Part shown: positions 1 to 11,604 of the stretch, in pieces
Layout of the letters: every line of letters starts with the position of its first letter
Position numbering within the stretch: the first letter of the stretch is position 1
Source: Colias croceus
Taxonomy: Eukaryota; Arthropoda; Insecta; Lepidoptera; Pieridae
DNA length: 64,000 bases
Reading direction: 5' to 3'
Assembly: GCF_905220415.1 (NCBI RefSeq)
Contig: NC_059544.1
Coordinates: 4,466,501-4,530,500 of the forward strand
Notes under the pieces: generated by a model
Databases searched by the model: none
What the model was told of the DNA's origin: nothing
What the model saw: the letters and a program-made list of their open reading frames with translations, nothing else
Translations under genes and position numbers: made by a program

Positions 1-1376
1 AATTAATATTTATGACATAGTAAAGGTTCATCCCAATGTCCATTATTATGGACAACTAACTTTGACTGTTATTAAATCTTTGCTTTTAATAAGGACGCCT
101 AAAATAATGTCATTAAATAAACGAATATACGAATCATAATAAATATAAACAAGGTTTATGTTTAAAAACACAAAGATTATTCATTAAAAAACGGATTAAT
201 AATCACCATTCCTTCGGCGGGCGCTCATGATGACACTTGGCGGAGATTTGATGTGACACAATTGGTTAGATTGGCAATATGGCTTCTGTTTCCTATTCGA
301 ATATAACTGACCAATAGAAAAAAAGCAAAAACAAAAAGAAATGTCGCAAATTTTTGAATTTTAGCGCAAAATTCAAAAGTGTCCCTTATGATTGACACTG
401 GGTGGAAAATTATGTTTCCTTATTAAAAAGTTTGGGCCGCAAGTTTTTCTGTGAATTGTCCTTTATAGATGACAATGGATCAGAGGAGGCTATAGATTTA
501 AGATTTTAGGTACAATAGGCAAGAGCTTGTAATAAGTATATCTAAGGATGGGTATGCATTCGAGTTGTTTGTAGGGCATTACTATGTAATGTAACGTTTT
601 TACGAAAGCTATATACTGGCAAAAGCTCAGTTTCCGAGTAATGTAGTTCGTGCGAATGCTCGACATTCTGTTCGATGCAATGATTACAGCAAGTGAGCTT
701 TTATTTGTAACCTCGTCGATTGCTCTATATTCTGTTACAAGTGCTCTAGCGTTTAAAACTCCTATATTTTCAATGGCTCGCCATGATAGACAATCAACTT
801 ATTGGATTGTATATTTATTATTTTTCAATACCTTATGACCTAGTGTTTACAAACACTCGTATTCAATTCAAACAAACAAGGGATTATGAGTTTATATAAA
901 TAAAAACCTTCGCAGTGTGAGGGTTCATATTATTCATGATAATAGTTGGAAAAGCGGGTAGCTGTTTACGGTGTTCTGTCTTTTTTGAAAAATTAAAATT
1001 CGTTGCATATAAATCTGAAATGGGTGCTGGTTTGTAAGTATTATTTCTTAACTTTTAATGTTCAAAAAGTTTTTCATAAGGAAAATAGAGCAATAAAACT
1101 CTATAATTTAAAATTAAATTCAAATGGATTTGAATTTGTGTAGAAAGCACGGTAACTACAGTTTTGTTTTAATAATAATATGCCTAATGTATCAAGTATT
1201 AACTAAATCTATAAAGAAGAGATGAATAGATTTATTAATATTTTGAAAAATCGTATTTGTGTATTTAATTCAAGCACGAATAACACATTTTCCACCCTTT
1301 CTATGTGCAATTTATAGAGAAAAGTTCACAGATCGCACTACAATTATCTAGATTTCATAGTACGATGTGCACAATC
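1..1376. other. gene-poor 5' stretch
   Basis: AT-rich DNA without a coding region I can defend. A 62-codon open frame at 650-838 (+) is hydrophobic but has no convincing splice sites or recognisable motif. It could be an upstream exon of the candidate gene at 1377-1977, but I could not connect the two. Confidence 0.4.
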
Positions 1377-1977
1377 ATGAATTACACCACCATTTCTAGT
1401 GTAATAATTCTGGGAGCTGTTGCATTTTCCGCATTTTGGACGACAAAATTCTTTAAAGAAATGTACTGGATAAGCAAAAAGAATACAACGATGTCTCACA
1501 CTAATTTCACAGCTTCAAGCACGCCAGCACATTATCTTAGAGATTTTATAGAGTATGTTGAGTAGATAAATGATTTTATCGAATTAAAAGTAAGTATTTC
1601 ATGCTGTTATTTATGCATTACTATATATATATGTAAAGTCATAATTTGATTTTTTCAACTCTATATTAATTGAATAAACATAAATGTAGTCCAATTACAC
1701 AGTGAAAAGTAGTTCAACTCTTGCGTACGGGCATATATTATGTAATGTGAAAAAAAAAAACAAGTTTACAAGTATTATATTAAATTAAACCTTTGAATAT
1801 TGTAATTATATTTTCAGGTTTCTTCTCACTGGTGTCTTGGTGTTCAGCTTATATTTAGTCGCAAATGAGATTAGAGTACATTACAAACTTCTGGCGGACG
1901 ACGAATATTTAAGAAGCGACGATTTTATCAGTAATTGGTATGATAATAATATAAGTACCAGTTCAGACCTTACATAA
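1377..1977 (+). CDS. candidate two-exon small membrane protein, unknown family
   Basis: Product not recognised. Exon 1 (1377-1552) starts at ATG with MNYTTISSVI and ends before a GTATGT donor. Exon 2 (1818-1977) follows a TTTTCAG acceptor, and the codon phases match: GA + G gives Glu. The joined frame is 111 aa and ends in TAA. It has a hydrophobic segment near residues 7-24 (VIILGAVAF) and a second just after the splice junction (FLLTGVLVFSLYLV). Between them lies a polar Ser/Thr/Asn stretch with possible N-glycosylation sites, and the tail is acidic (DDEYLRSDDF). An in-frame upstream ATG at 1305 would give 135 aa. Supporting evidence is only the phase match, the consensus splice sites and two plausible transmembrane helices. 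It could be the 3' end of a larger gene whose 5' exons I did not find. Confidence 0.4.
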
Positions 1978-4027
1978 GACATTAGTAAGAGTATTGTGAT
2001 GTAAATAGTAAAATATATTTGTAAGACACTTAAACGCGTTTTATTTTCCCAAAACGCATGCATTTAACTATGTGTTCACTGGAATATGATAACCAATCTC
2101 TATATGAATACTAGTGGTTCGCCCCGGCTTCGCCCGTGGTACCTACATGTTTACGTTTTTTTTTTAATAAAAACTATCCTATCTCTCAAGTTGGATTGAA
2201 CTGCACATGGTGTGCGAATTTTATTATAATCGGTTAAGTGGTTTAGGAGTTCATTGAGGACAAACATTGTGACACGAGATTTATATATATTAAGAAGAAT
2301 ATCTATTATATTAAAAATGAAAAGGCTTAAGTATGCATTTCTAGAAACAAAGTTTTATGGCCTAAAATCATACGAAGATTCCCTGAATAAAATTCTCTTC
2401 TCATTGCAATAATTGAAAAGAATAATATGTATATTTTGTTAATTTCAATGTCGACAAATTTTTTACTCTTGGTAAAAGCAATTAAATTGAGCTCTGTTGC
2501 TGGTATACTGCATGTATACAAATAAATTTTATAAGTCAACAAAGACTCTACCATAAGTTTTCAGTAAAGTGTGAGACAGGGATAAAAAATAAACAAAAAT
2601 TTGTCTTACTCTTTATGTATAAATACATTACATAATCCTTTGAAGTAGATACAGTAAAAGTAGAAATAGAAATAGATCTAAGGATGTGATGATAATGATT
2701 ATAAAGATAGCAAAGTAGCTGGCCGCTTTTTCTAATTAATACCTTATTATTTTTAATGTGTCATACATAATTCTTTGCTTTATTAACTTTAAATAAATGT
2801 AAATTCACCTAATACTTATAAAAAAATTATTATACTAAAGTGTAGGTGTGATGACATAGCAATAGCAGGGAGTGTTAAGTACATACTAATATAAGAAGTT
2901 AAATTACTTTATACATTGTAATTTTTCGTTGTAATATTGTGCGTAAATACTAATTTCTATTCCTATACTAATGATTAAAATCTGAATCACAGGCGTGTAT
3001 TATAAAAAGATACATAACAAAAACAAAAAAAAAAAATATATTTTTATGGAAAACTTATATGTTTGCGATGATTGCAAAAACAAATTTAAATAAAACTGTA
3101 TTTTATCTTTAGGTATAATCACAGAACATTTTTTAATTGTGATGCCATACAAAGTTTAATTCAAGAGATTCTTGTGAATATTTTGTGATTTAATTAGAAG
3201 ACTATATAAACCATACAAATGATTTTTTAACATAATTGATAATATTATATTATTCTAAGCACATACATACTTGAGACTCTGACCTTATTTAACTGAGATT
3301 GTAATTTGGACGATATTTATCGTATTCTATGAGGATAAATTGGTCACAATAAGTACGCATAGTATGTATGATTGCTTCAAGGCTGCAGGATTGCCTTGGA
3401 CATTATCAATCCCAGTATTATTTTTTCCCTTAATCAATAACTTTATTTTTTTCATGTCATTTCACCACTACCAATAAGAATTATCCTAATCAGGTCCTAA
3501 TGATTCTACTTATCATTCGCTTTGAATAAGCAATAAACGTTTAAACGTCTATATATTTCATACAATTGTTAGACAAAGCTCATTACGATTAAAATTTCTC
3601 ATTTTAAAGCATACATACGTAGTTACATCATTAAAGTTTTCTTGATATGCAAAAGCAATATCTAATATATTGGCCCCGCATCAATGATATCAGATTTATT
3701 TAAGATATAATAATATTTAATACTTTCACCACAAATACATGATTTTATATTATCACAATACTATAAGAGTAAGGAAATAAGTCATATATTCAGATTTATA
3801 ATATCTACATAGGTATGTAAATGTATACGTATTTCATGGTTCCATACCTTTCTATATTTTTTCTACAAGACTGTTATGCAAGTAATATTTATGAGATATT
3901 TTTAAAATGCTACTGAATATGAATAATGTTTATAGTTTTACAGAACGAGAGTATTTACAAAATATACAATAACAAACACCTGACCATTATACGCATATAC
4001 AAATAAACATAACCTATTCCCAGTACT
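1978..4027. other. gene-free AT-rich stretch
   Basis: Apart from the Helitron-like copy at 2111-2295, this is AT-rich DNA with no supportable gene on either strand. It ends at the 3' end of the lipase gene. Confidence 0.5.
2111..2295 (-). mobile_element. Helitron-like non-autonomous element, 'GGGGCGGACCACTAG' 3' type
   Basis: Read on the minus strand, it ends with the hairpin GGGCGAAGCCGGGGCGAACC followed by CTAG, inserted next to T as Helitrons do. The other end carries the ATATATAAATCTCGTGTCAC motif shared with the copies at 29266 and 50393. About 185 bp, no coding capacity. Confidence 0.7.
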
Positions 4028-7000
4028 TTATTTCATATTGTTTTTGCCGTTTGTTGCTTTTTTATTCTTCTTCTTATAATAAATACCCTCCATTCCTTTT
4101 CCGAAAGGAGGAGCAGCATTCGTCGTTAGATAATAGGATCCCCGAGCACTGTAATTGAAATAACATACTTAATTACATATTATATTTATGTATTATTTTT
4201 GTTAAAAGGAATGTAAGTACCTATCGCATTATTTCGACATAAAAATGATCATGTTCTAAATTGAAATTAACTTGTAAAATTACTGCTCTTCATCTAGTAT
4301 TTTTTTCGAAATTGGTTTGACTTTAAAATTGTAGAAAAAAAAAACAAACTGATAAAAAAACGTTTCAAGATTTTCTTTTTTATTTATTTTCTATCCGTAT
4401 AGATTTCTTTCTATTTAGTATCCGTAAATACACAAGATCCAATCCCTTTTACAGGATATCTAAAATATTAAGAACTGCTACATACAATAGTCTATTACCT
4501 TGGATCGCAATTAGCTCCCATGTACACCATACCAACTTCTGGGGACGGATTTTCTCTGAACTTGTGGTAGGAATCCGCTGGAGATGCGGGAAATGCTTCA
4601 GGGTTCCGCACGGATTCCGCATAAAATCTCCAAGAACGCCAGTGACTGCATAAGTCTAGAAGAATTTGAGAAGAATAGATTTTTAGTCCGAGGAAGTTAT
4701 TATTTATGTATTGCTTTGAAGTACGATGAATGATGATAACATTTGTAAGCTCAAATTGGATATTTGTTGCTTTCATAATGCAAGCATGTAATGATCTTTC
4801 CGAGACATAGACGACATAGACTTCAACCTTTCCGAAAAGAAAATATAGAGAAGGCATACCTACAACCAAAAGACAGCTCATAAGACATATCTGAATACCA
4901 TTGCCACCTACCACCTATGCCACTTGTCCATAAGCCACAATTCTGTGCTCCACCAAATTAAGAAGTTACTTCACAGTTCTCTACTTACTATACTTACTGT
5001 CATCAGATAGGGGGACGGGTGCGAATCTCGGGCACCCGGGTTGGACGCTTTTGCCTCCGTTTGGCCAGAAGTCAGCGCTCCCTGTGCGGACTGGCGCGCC
5101 GTAACCACCTGCGTCTGTGTGAATTACATCTACAAACTCAGCGTCTTTGTCCACTATGTGCTCCATGACCACACCGTCTGGGTAGAACGCTGGGAAGGCG
5201 GGGTCTAATGCTGTTACCCTAGAATTCATGATTTACATTACGTAAAAGATATGGAATACAGAACAGGATGATAGTTTATTGATTGACTTTGATACATTTT
5301 GATTTTATATTCTGTGGATCTACATGTATAAATGCGTCTCTATGATATAAATTATTTAATACGTAGCCTTGAATGAGTATAACAGGTATGTGTAACGGGT
5401 AGGTATATTACATATTACAGGTATAATTAGTATATTTAATTTTAAATGAATCTCGAGATATGTGAATTGATTAGATTCACCAATAGCGGCAAATAGCACA
5501 ATATATAGCTATATTAAATGTGTATAAATATATATTTACATATTTATAGTTTATACACATTTAATATAGCTCAGATTTGCTAGGTTCCGGCTTTGTAAGT
5601 AGAGCGTATATTACGACTTACGATAGACAATGATAAATACTAGCGATAAAAAATACTTATCGTGCGAAAATGTTTAAGATTTATCTACTTAGGAAATGAT
5701 AAAAACGCATTATTGAATATGTAAACGGATACAATAAAACATTATTTAGGTAAATATATTGATTATTCGTATTTTCCATGTTAAGACATTCAACCTTACT
5801 ATAAATCTTGTTGGAGTTTACTGACCTCTGTGGCTTGTAAGTATTAGAATAAAAAATCAAGGACTTTTATTACTTGCGTGATCACAGTTCAACATTGAAA
5901 TATTGGCGGTACCTTTTAACAGTTTTCCTATATTTATTCTTAAGTTCTCTCGCTAGGTAGCCAGCTACATGGCTTCCAAGGGAATGTCCGATTAGATGCA
6001 GTTTATCTAGAGGCAAACCCGCATCTATAAGTTTATGTACTTGCTCCGCAGTTGCAGCGCCCACCTGGAAACAATTTACATAATTAATACTGTAATAATT
6101 AAATATATTTTATATTCTTTTGACTGATATACGAATAGGTATATCTATTGGAACCTATATTCCTTCATTCTTATTGTGAATGGACTATAGAGTTTAGTCG
6201 ATAAAAAGTTTTAAAAGTGTTAAACGCACCTTTTCACTTCTCCTTGAAATATAAGAAAGTTAAAATTACAGCAAGGTTGTTAGTGTTAAGGCTGACTAAT
6301 GATTTAAAGCGAAATTATATTGCACATTTTATTAAACTTCTGATATTGCAATAATCTTAGAGGAACAAGGAAAATATTTTGCGAATGATTGCGAAGTTGA
6401 ACAGCATTGGATAAAATTCATGGTGATTTATGACCATGACACATTCTGAAAACCCAAAAAAAACTTATAATACTACAAACAACAGTTACTTTTATATTCA
6501 GTATTTAGTTTGTATCCAGAACAATTAGGGATATGATTAAAATATACATAAGTAGATATTTATCTCTATCATCTAACGTTTTACATCTTAATAAAAATAA
6601 CAGATAAAAATAAAACTTTATCTACACATAAACAGTATATTGCATAATGCTACAATATGTTTAACCGCATTTATTTCACGTGATTAACCAGAGACCTGTT
6701 CCGTGAGGTCATTAGATTCTTGTAACAAAAGAATTTACATTTTTATGAATAATAAACCAAACAAGAAATTGTGAAAACAATGTTCTCCTTTTGAAAGTTT
6801 AATAGGTTACGGTATTTACATAAAACACATAATTTTTTTATTCGTGAAGTAAAACATTTAATGGGTACGAATATTGTTCAAGTTTTAGTGGAACTTGTTC
6901 TTCACGTAATTATAACAAGTCAAGTGATATTAAGAAACTCACCCGTCTCAGTTTACTTACTAACATTCCTTTTTAAATTTTCCCAATTAGATTTGTTTAA

Positions 7001-10000
7001 GAAACCCAATGTATCAGCTAATTTAAAAAATAGTGCAGTTCGTAATTTAATCAGTGGAAAATTTGCTAAGCACATACGACCTAGACTAACTTAACTGATT
7101 GCCTGAAGCATTAGCAAATTCTTCATGAATCGCTTTTTAAAGAAGGTCATGAAGAAATTAAATACTATACTGATCCATAAAAAAAATCCTCAAAAATATT
7201 GCCTGATGGTATGACGGATATAGGGATATAACACATAGGATAGGTTTTATCCCGGAAATCCCACGGGAACGGGAACTACGCGGGCGAAAAGCTAGTTCTA
7301 AATAATTTATAATTAGTTACGACTTCTATAACGTTCAATAATAAGAGTTATTCAAATTTTATTGCATAACTCAAGAAGGTTGTTGCGTGGTGGTGTTTAC
7401 TGTTTAGTTCTACAAAGGGTATCTGGGACCAATTATTATGAATAGTGATTCAGACTTTGTTGAGGTAATAGTAGTCAGTGACATTGTATAAAACGCCGCT
7501 AACTGTTCTTCCTTAAGTATGTTTTTATATTATATTTTATAGATAGAGTGACTCTTGAGGAAGGTTTTAGTATATCATTTATTAGGTTTTAGATAAAGTG
7601 TCGCGGGCAGAAACCTAGTTATACATAAATATTAAAGTAAACTACCATACAACGGAATTATTTTTTGAAGATAGTGGAAACATTATACATATAAAATATC
7701 TACATAAATATAAAGGCAGAAATATAAATTAACAACAACAAAAAAAAATATTATACTGTATAGTTTAGTTAAAAACCCGGAAGGCGAATATTATTTATTT
7801 ATTTATTTATTTATACTCTTTATTGTGCTGCCAAAATACATACAATACAAACAAAACTTATTCTAAAAGAAAAACAGCACAGAAGGCGGCCTTATCACTC
7901 AAGAGTGATCTCTTCCAGGCAACCAACTGATAGAAGGATAAATAATAAACTAGAAATAGGAGGTAGGTTGGTAGAAAGTATACGCAAAGATAAATAAATA
8001 ATAATGTTATACAAAGATAATAAAAATATTATTTGATAAAGATTATAAACTAAATACTATAAAATAAAAATATACATAAAAAAAATAAACATATCATATG
8101 TAAAATATATATATGAATCTATTATGTAAATGCGATGCCAAATGGCAGGAAGTCATTATGAATGACCCCCGCGTGCGTTGTCATGATTTTTGTCATGCTT
8201 ATTAGGATCATGACGTGTTTTTTTTGTGCTCTTCATAATATTATTTAGGATTAGCTTGATCTTGCATCTCGCGGGGTTTGTATGTTGTAAAGTCGCATCA
8301 AAAATAGCCGTGGTAGTAGTTTCCAGGCTATTTATTATTATTTATTATTCATACAGATCCGATAAGCTGTTTGAAATATCCATACCCACTTACAAGTCTT
8401 AAATTATGCTAATAGGTATTAGTAGGATAAGTAGGATTGCTCTGCAATTTACCTCCCTCATTTTCATACTAATTTAAACATCTATTTAAAAAGTTTACCT
8501 TTTTCGTGTTTCTCGCTGCGTTGACTAGATAAGATCCGTGGGCCATGTTGGACCAGTCGATCAGAATGACATTTGTATCAGGCCTCGACTCTAAGTAGGC
8601 GCTAACCATGACCTGAAAGGAAAATACGATGCTATTAAAAATAGTGTATAACTGTCTATTATTTATGTTTTGTTATTGTTGAGATAAAACGTTTGTATTT
8701 TATAATCGGGCATCTACACATTAGGTATATTTTGATCATTGTAAAAAAAACTTATTTTTCTTCAAAACAATATTTCAGTAATGCTCATAATGATACAAAT
8801 TTAATTGTTTGTTAAATTAAAATATTGTAATTTAACAATAAAGTCAGAAGTAATAACAGCTCTGGAAAAAAACTGTCCTTTGACACTGCGTTACCTTGTC
8901 TTTGAGACATGGTACAAATGTTTAACCATGGACGAAATCACCGATGTTGTCTAGTGCTATATTTACATAAAATCTATGTTTTTCCTTCTCTGTTGCTCAA
9001 AAGGTAAATTGCAAATCAAAAAGTACAAGTCAATAACTGCGTTAAAAACAACCGACTTCAAACTTGCACTTGCAACATTTACAAATACAGACAAAAAAGC
9101 TCATAAAATAAAAACTACTGGGCCTATCCGAATAAAATTTTTATGGGACCAATTCGACACCATCTCGCATCGAACAAAAAAAGAATCACGTAAATCGGTT
9201 CAGAAACCTCGGAGTAATCGGTGTACATACATAAAAAAGAACATACCGGCCGAATTGATAAAATCCTCCTTTTTTTTGAAGTCGGTTAATTAACTATGTA
9301 ACAACTATTTCCATTTTCAGATATGAATTAAACTTTCTCATCAAAAATTTCACAAAATGTATTTAATTTAAGTTGTTATAGTCATTAAGGACGGATATAA
9401 AACACGATTTATAAATTACAATATTATCGTAAAGGCAAAAGCTGAGAAACCCAGAACATAGCATAATCCAAGTTCATTTAGGTATTAGCTGTTCTTTACC
9501 GCTTAGGCCGGGTTAGCGTTAGCTACTATTAAGTATTCTGTATGGCTTTATTTTTAATTTGATATTGAAAAAGAACATTGAACACATAAATAAAAAATAC
9601 GTCCTCCATGGACCAATAGTTCTACGATACAATATTACCTAGTTTTATTTACTCTACGCTAGACTTGTCTTGAATAGCGTTAACTACAGACAATTTCATA
9701 TGTAGAGGTATTAATAAATAAATAAATAATAAATAAATATTATAGGACATTATTACACAAACCCACAGTAAGCTCAATTAAGGCTTGTGTTGTGGGTACT
9801 AGGCGACGATAAATATAATATTTAATAAATACATATATAGATAATAACACCCAGACCCAAGAACAAATAACTGACTGACTACAACTGCGCCGACCGCGTC
9901 GTCATTAAATTTCCTCTATTATTAATTATAATAATTAATACCCCCTACATTAGGGAATTAAATTTCCTCGCAACCAATACGCACTTGTATACTCTCCTGT

Positions 10001-11604
10001 TGAGCCGTTTCAATGAAGCCGTGCATGTACAGTACAGTGGGGTTGTTCTTCTCGAAGCCCTTGATGTCGAACAGGCGATGGGCTTGATCCAGTGGCATGT
10101 CGACGTACTCCTCGCATGTACTTCTGTAAAATTTAATAAAAACTCATTGAGAACCTCCTCTGTTTGAAATGGTAATTTAAAAAGTTACTATGGGTTTGCT
10201 ATTTAGTTTTATAATAACTATTCAAATTATTACAAAGTATAATACAAAGTCAAAAGCTTTTTCTTTTCCTTAATGTATGCTCAAATTTGTAAAAGTACGC
10301 AACGGATTTTGATGTGATTTTTTTTTAATAGACAGAGTGATTTAAGAGGAAGTTTTTTTTTGTATAAATATTATAATGAGCCAGACGCTTCACTAGGCTT
10401 GATGTAAACATAAGACAAACTGATACATAGGTGTTTATTTTTTTTCTAATTCAAGGTTTGGTTGTATATTTTTTGTTAAGCATATGACATGCCTATGAAG
10501 TACGGTCTGTATAATATTATTAGATTCATTATACCTTCGTCATATTTTTGAATTTAATATTCTGTGTTTTCCCTTGATTTAGTTATATGCATAGACTACA
10601 CGAAGTTATCTCAATAATTTAATTTTATATTTCTTTATTAAAATGCAAACAATTCTGAAATAATATAAAATTGTTTATAAATAATTACCCATTATAAAAT
10701 CGTAGGTAAATATCTTCGACCCGATTCGTTCTGTCTGGCAAAACACCTGAAATAAAAACCACATTTAAATTGTTATTCTTCTTAAATTAAGAAATAAGTA
10801 TTATTTTAATTAAAGCTTGCTTAATTTATTTTACGTAGAAATGTTTATGCTTCATAAAATCTAATTTTAGGAATTTTCTTGTGTGGATTTGGTATTGTAT
10901 TATTGTAATAAAATAAATTTTATAATATCGATATATGATAGTCATATATATGATTATTATACATGCTACTTATAAATTATGGTATTTTTGCAACTCATAA
11001 ACTTTTTTAAGACGTCAAAATCAAGGTCCCTGATTGATTTAACCTTGACAGGCCACCTTGTATACAACGTTGTTAATATTTAGCAATAATCTTATCAGAA
11101 ATAAATAATAAATCATAGAAACATTAGATATTATTATGTAACGTAGATATGACAGTCTTATCTATAAGAAATGTTTACCAAAACCCGGAATATAGGATAA
11201 GAGCGTATTAATAATCCTAATTAGAATAAAAGTAATCTTTAAGATATACGAATTTTTTATAGATAAATAAATAAAAGTTATGTTTACTATTATCAAAAAA
11301 CATAATTGAATAATTTTAAATAGGAAATATATCTTTTATTTACATAATTACACAATTTTATGAGAGAAGAAGTTCACTTTTATCTATGGTTGAAATGTTG
11401 GAAATTAGAGTAATATAGAGTCTTCGCTCTATTTCATACAGAATATTTTTATTATGATCTTAAACAACAGCGGAATTTAATTATATAGGTAGTTATAGAT
11501 TAACAATATCAAATCCAACCTTTTAAAGTTTGCTGATCAGCACTGGTTATTCCTTTTTCTAAAAATAGATAAACTAAAAACAAAATTAAGCTTCTAGAAC
11601 ACAT
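4028..11604 (-). CDS. pancreatic-type neutral lipase, secreted, catalytic triad intact
   Basis: Eight exons, in transcription order: 11604-11520, 10746-10689, 10123-9985, 8612-8499, 6064-5913, 5218-4998, 4655-4499, 4148-4028. All phases match, giving 348 aa. Exon 1 encodes a signal peptide (MCSRSLILFLVYLF, likely cut near residue 22). Next come the oxyanion-region motif LYMHGF (about 79-84), VILIDW, the nucleophile elbow GHSLG with Ser160, VTALDPA with Asp188, and CSHWRSW with His261. These fit the classic alpha/beta-hydrolase triad of the PNLIP/lipoprotein-lipase family, so the product should hydrolyse acyl esters of tri- or phosphoglycerides outside the cell. The C-terminus has the usual ARG.Y.L.TN block, then an extra basic tail rich in Lys and Asn. 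An AATAAA overlaps the stop codon. Introns contain Helitron, LINE, SINE and MITE fragments. Exon 1's donor (GTTGGA) is the weakest splice call; substrate is inferred from family only. Confidence 0.9.
5507..5571. repeat. perfect 21-bp inverted repeat (hairpin) in lipase intron
   Basis: Arms 5507-5527 and 5551-5571 are exact reverse complements (start AGCTATATTAAATG), with a 23-nt AT-rich loop. It sits in the intron between the exons at 5913-6064 and 4998-5218 of the active lipase gene. It is either a very short fold-back MITE remnant or a foldable RNA. Confidence 0.8.
7201..7295 (+). mobile_element. Helitron-like fragment (3' end)
   Basis: Matches the 3' half of the 17194 and 23839 copies (ATAGGATAGGTTTTATCCC ... 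GGGAACTA) and ends GGGCGAAAAGCTAG|T. The 5' part is missing. Lies in a lipase intron. Confidence 0.6.
7516..7618 (+). mobile_element. Helitron-like fragment, 40594-type
   Basis: Shares ATAGATAGAGTGACT..GAGGAAGGTTTTA and the AGGTTTTAGA segment with the copies at 40594, 34347 and 50564. Ends with a degenerate hairpin and CTAG|T. Truncated at the 5' side. Confidence 0.5.
7789..7932 (-). mobile_element. LINE 3'-end fragment
   Basis: The TTTA-repeat tail and body (GATAAGGCCGCC on the minus strand, then CTGTGCTGT and GGCAGCACAATAAAG) match the plus-strand copy at 35406-35543. Only the 3' end of the retrotransposon is present. Located in a lipase intron. Confidence 0.65.
9041..9291. mobile_element. 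MITE-like element with AACCGACTTCAAA inverted ends
   Basis: Begins AACCGACTTCAAA near 9049 and ends TTTGAAGTCGGTT near 9287, an inverted pair. Roughly 250 bp. A 105-codon open frame crosses it but looks like repeat sequence, not a gene. Single ends of the same type occur near 35120 and 57548. Confidence 0.55.
9714..9903 (-). mobile_element. SINE-like fragment
   Basis: A TAAA-rich tail followed by a body sharing TAACACCCAGAC and the TATATAGATAAT block with the SINE at 15628-15928. It ends in a diverged GC-rich head (GCGCCGACCGCG). Inside a lipase intron. Confidence 0.5.
10280..10360 (+). mobile_element. Helitron-like fragment, no 3' end
   Basis: Contains ACGCAACGGATTTTGATG and ATAGACAGAGTGATTTAAGAG, as in the 40594 and 50564 copies. 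The terminal hairpin is missing. Confidence 0.45.

Noticed and set aside
650..838. 62-codon hydrophobic plus-strand frame
   Set aside because: No consensus splice sites linking it to 1377-1977 and no motif; AT-rich DNA readily gives hydrophobic frames.
8976..9293. 105-codon plus-strand open frame
   Set aside because: Runs across the element with AACCGACTTCAAA ends; repeat-derived.
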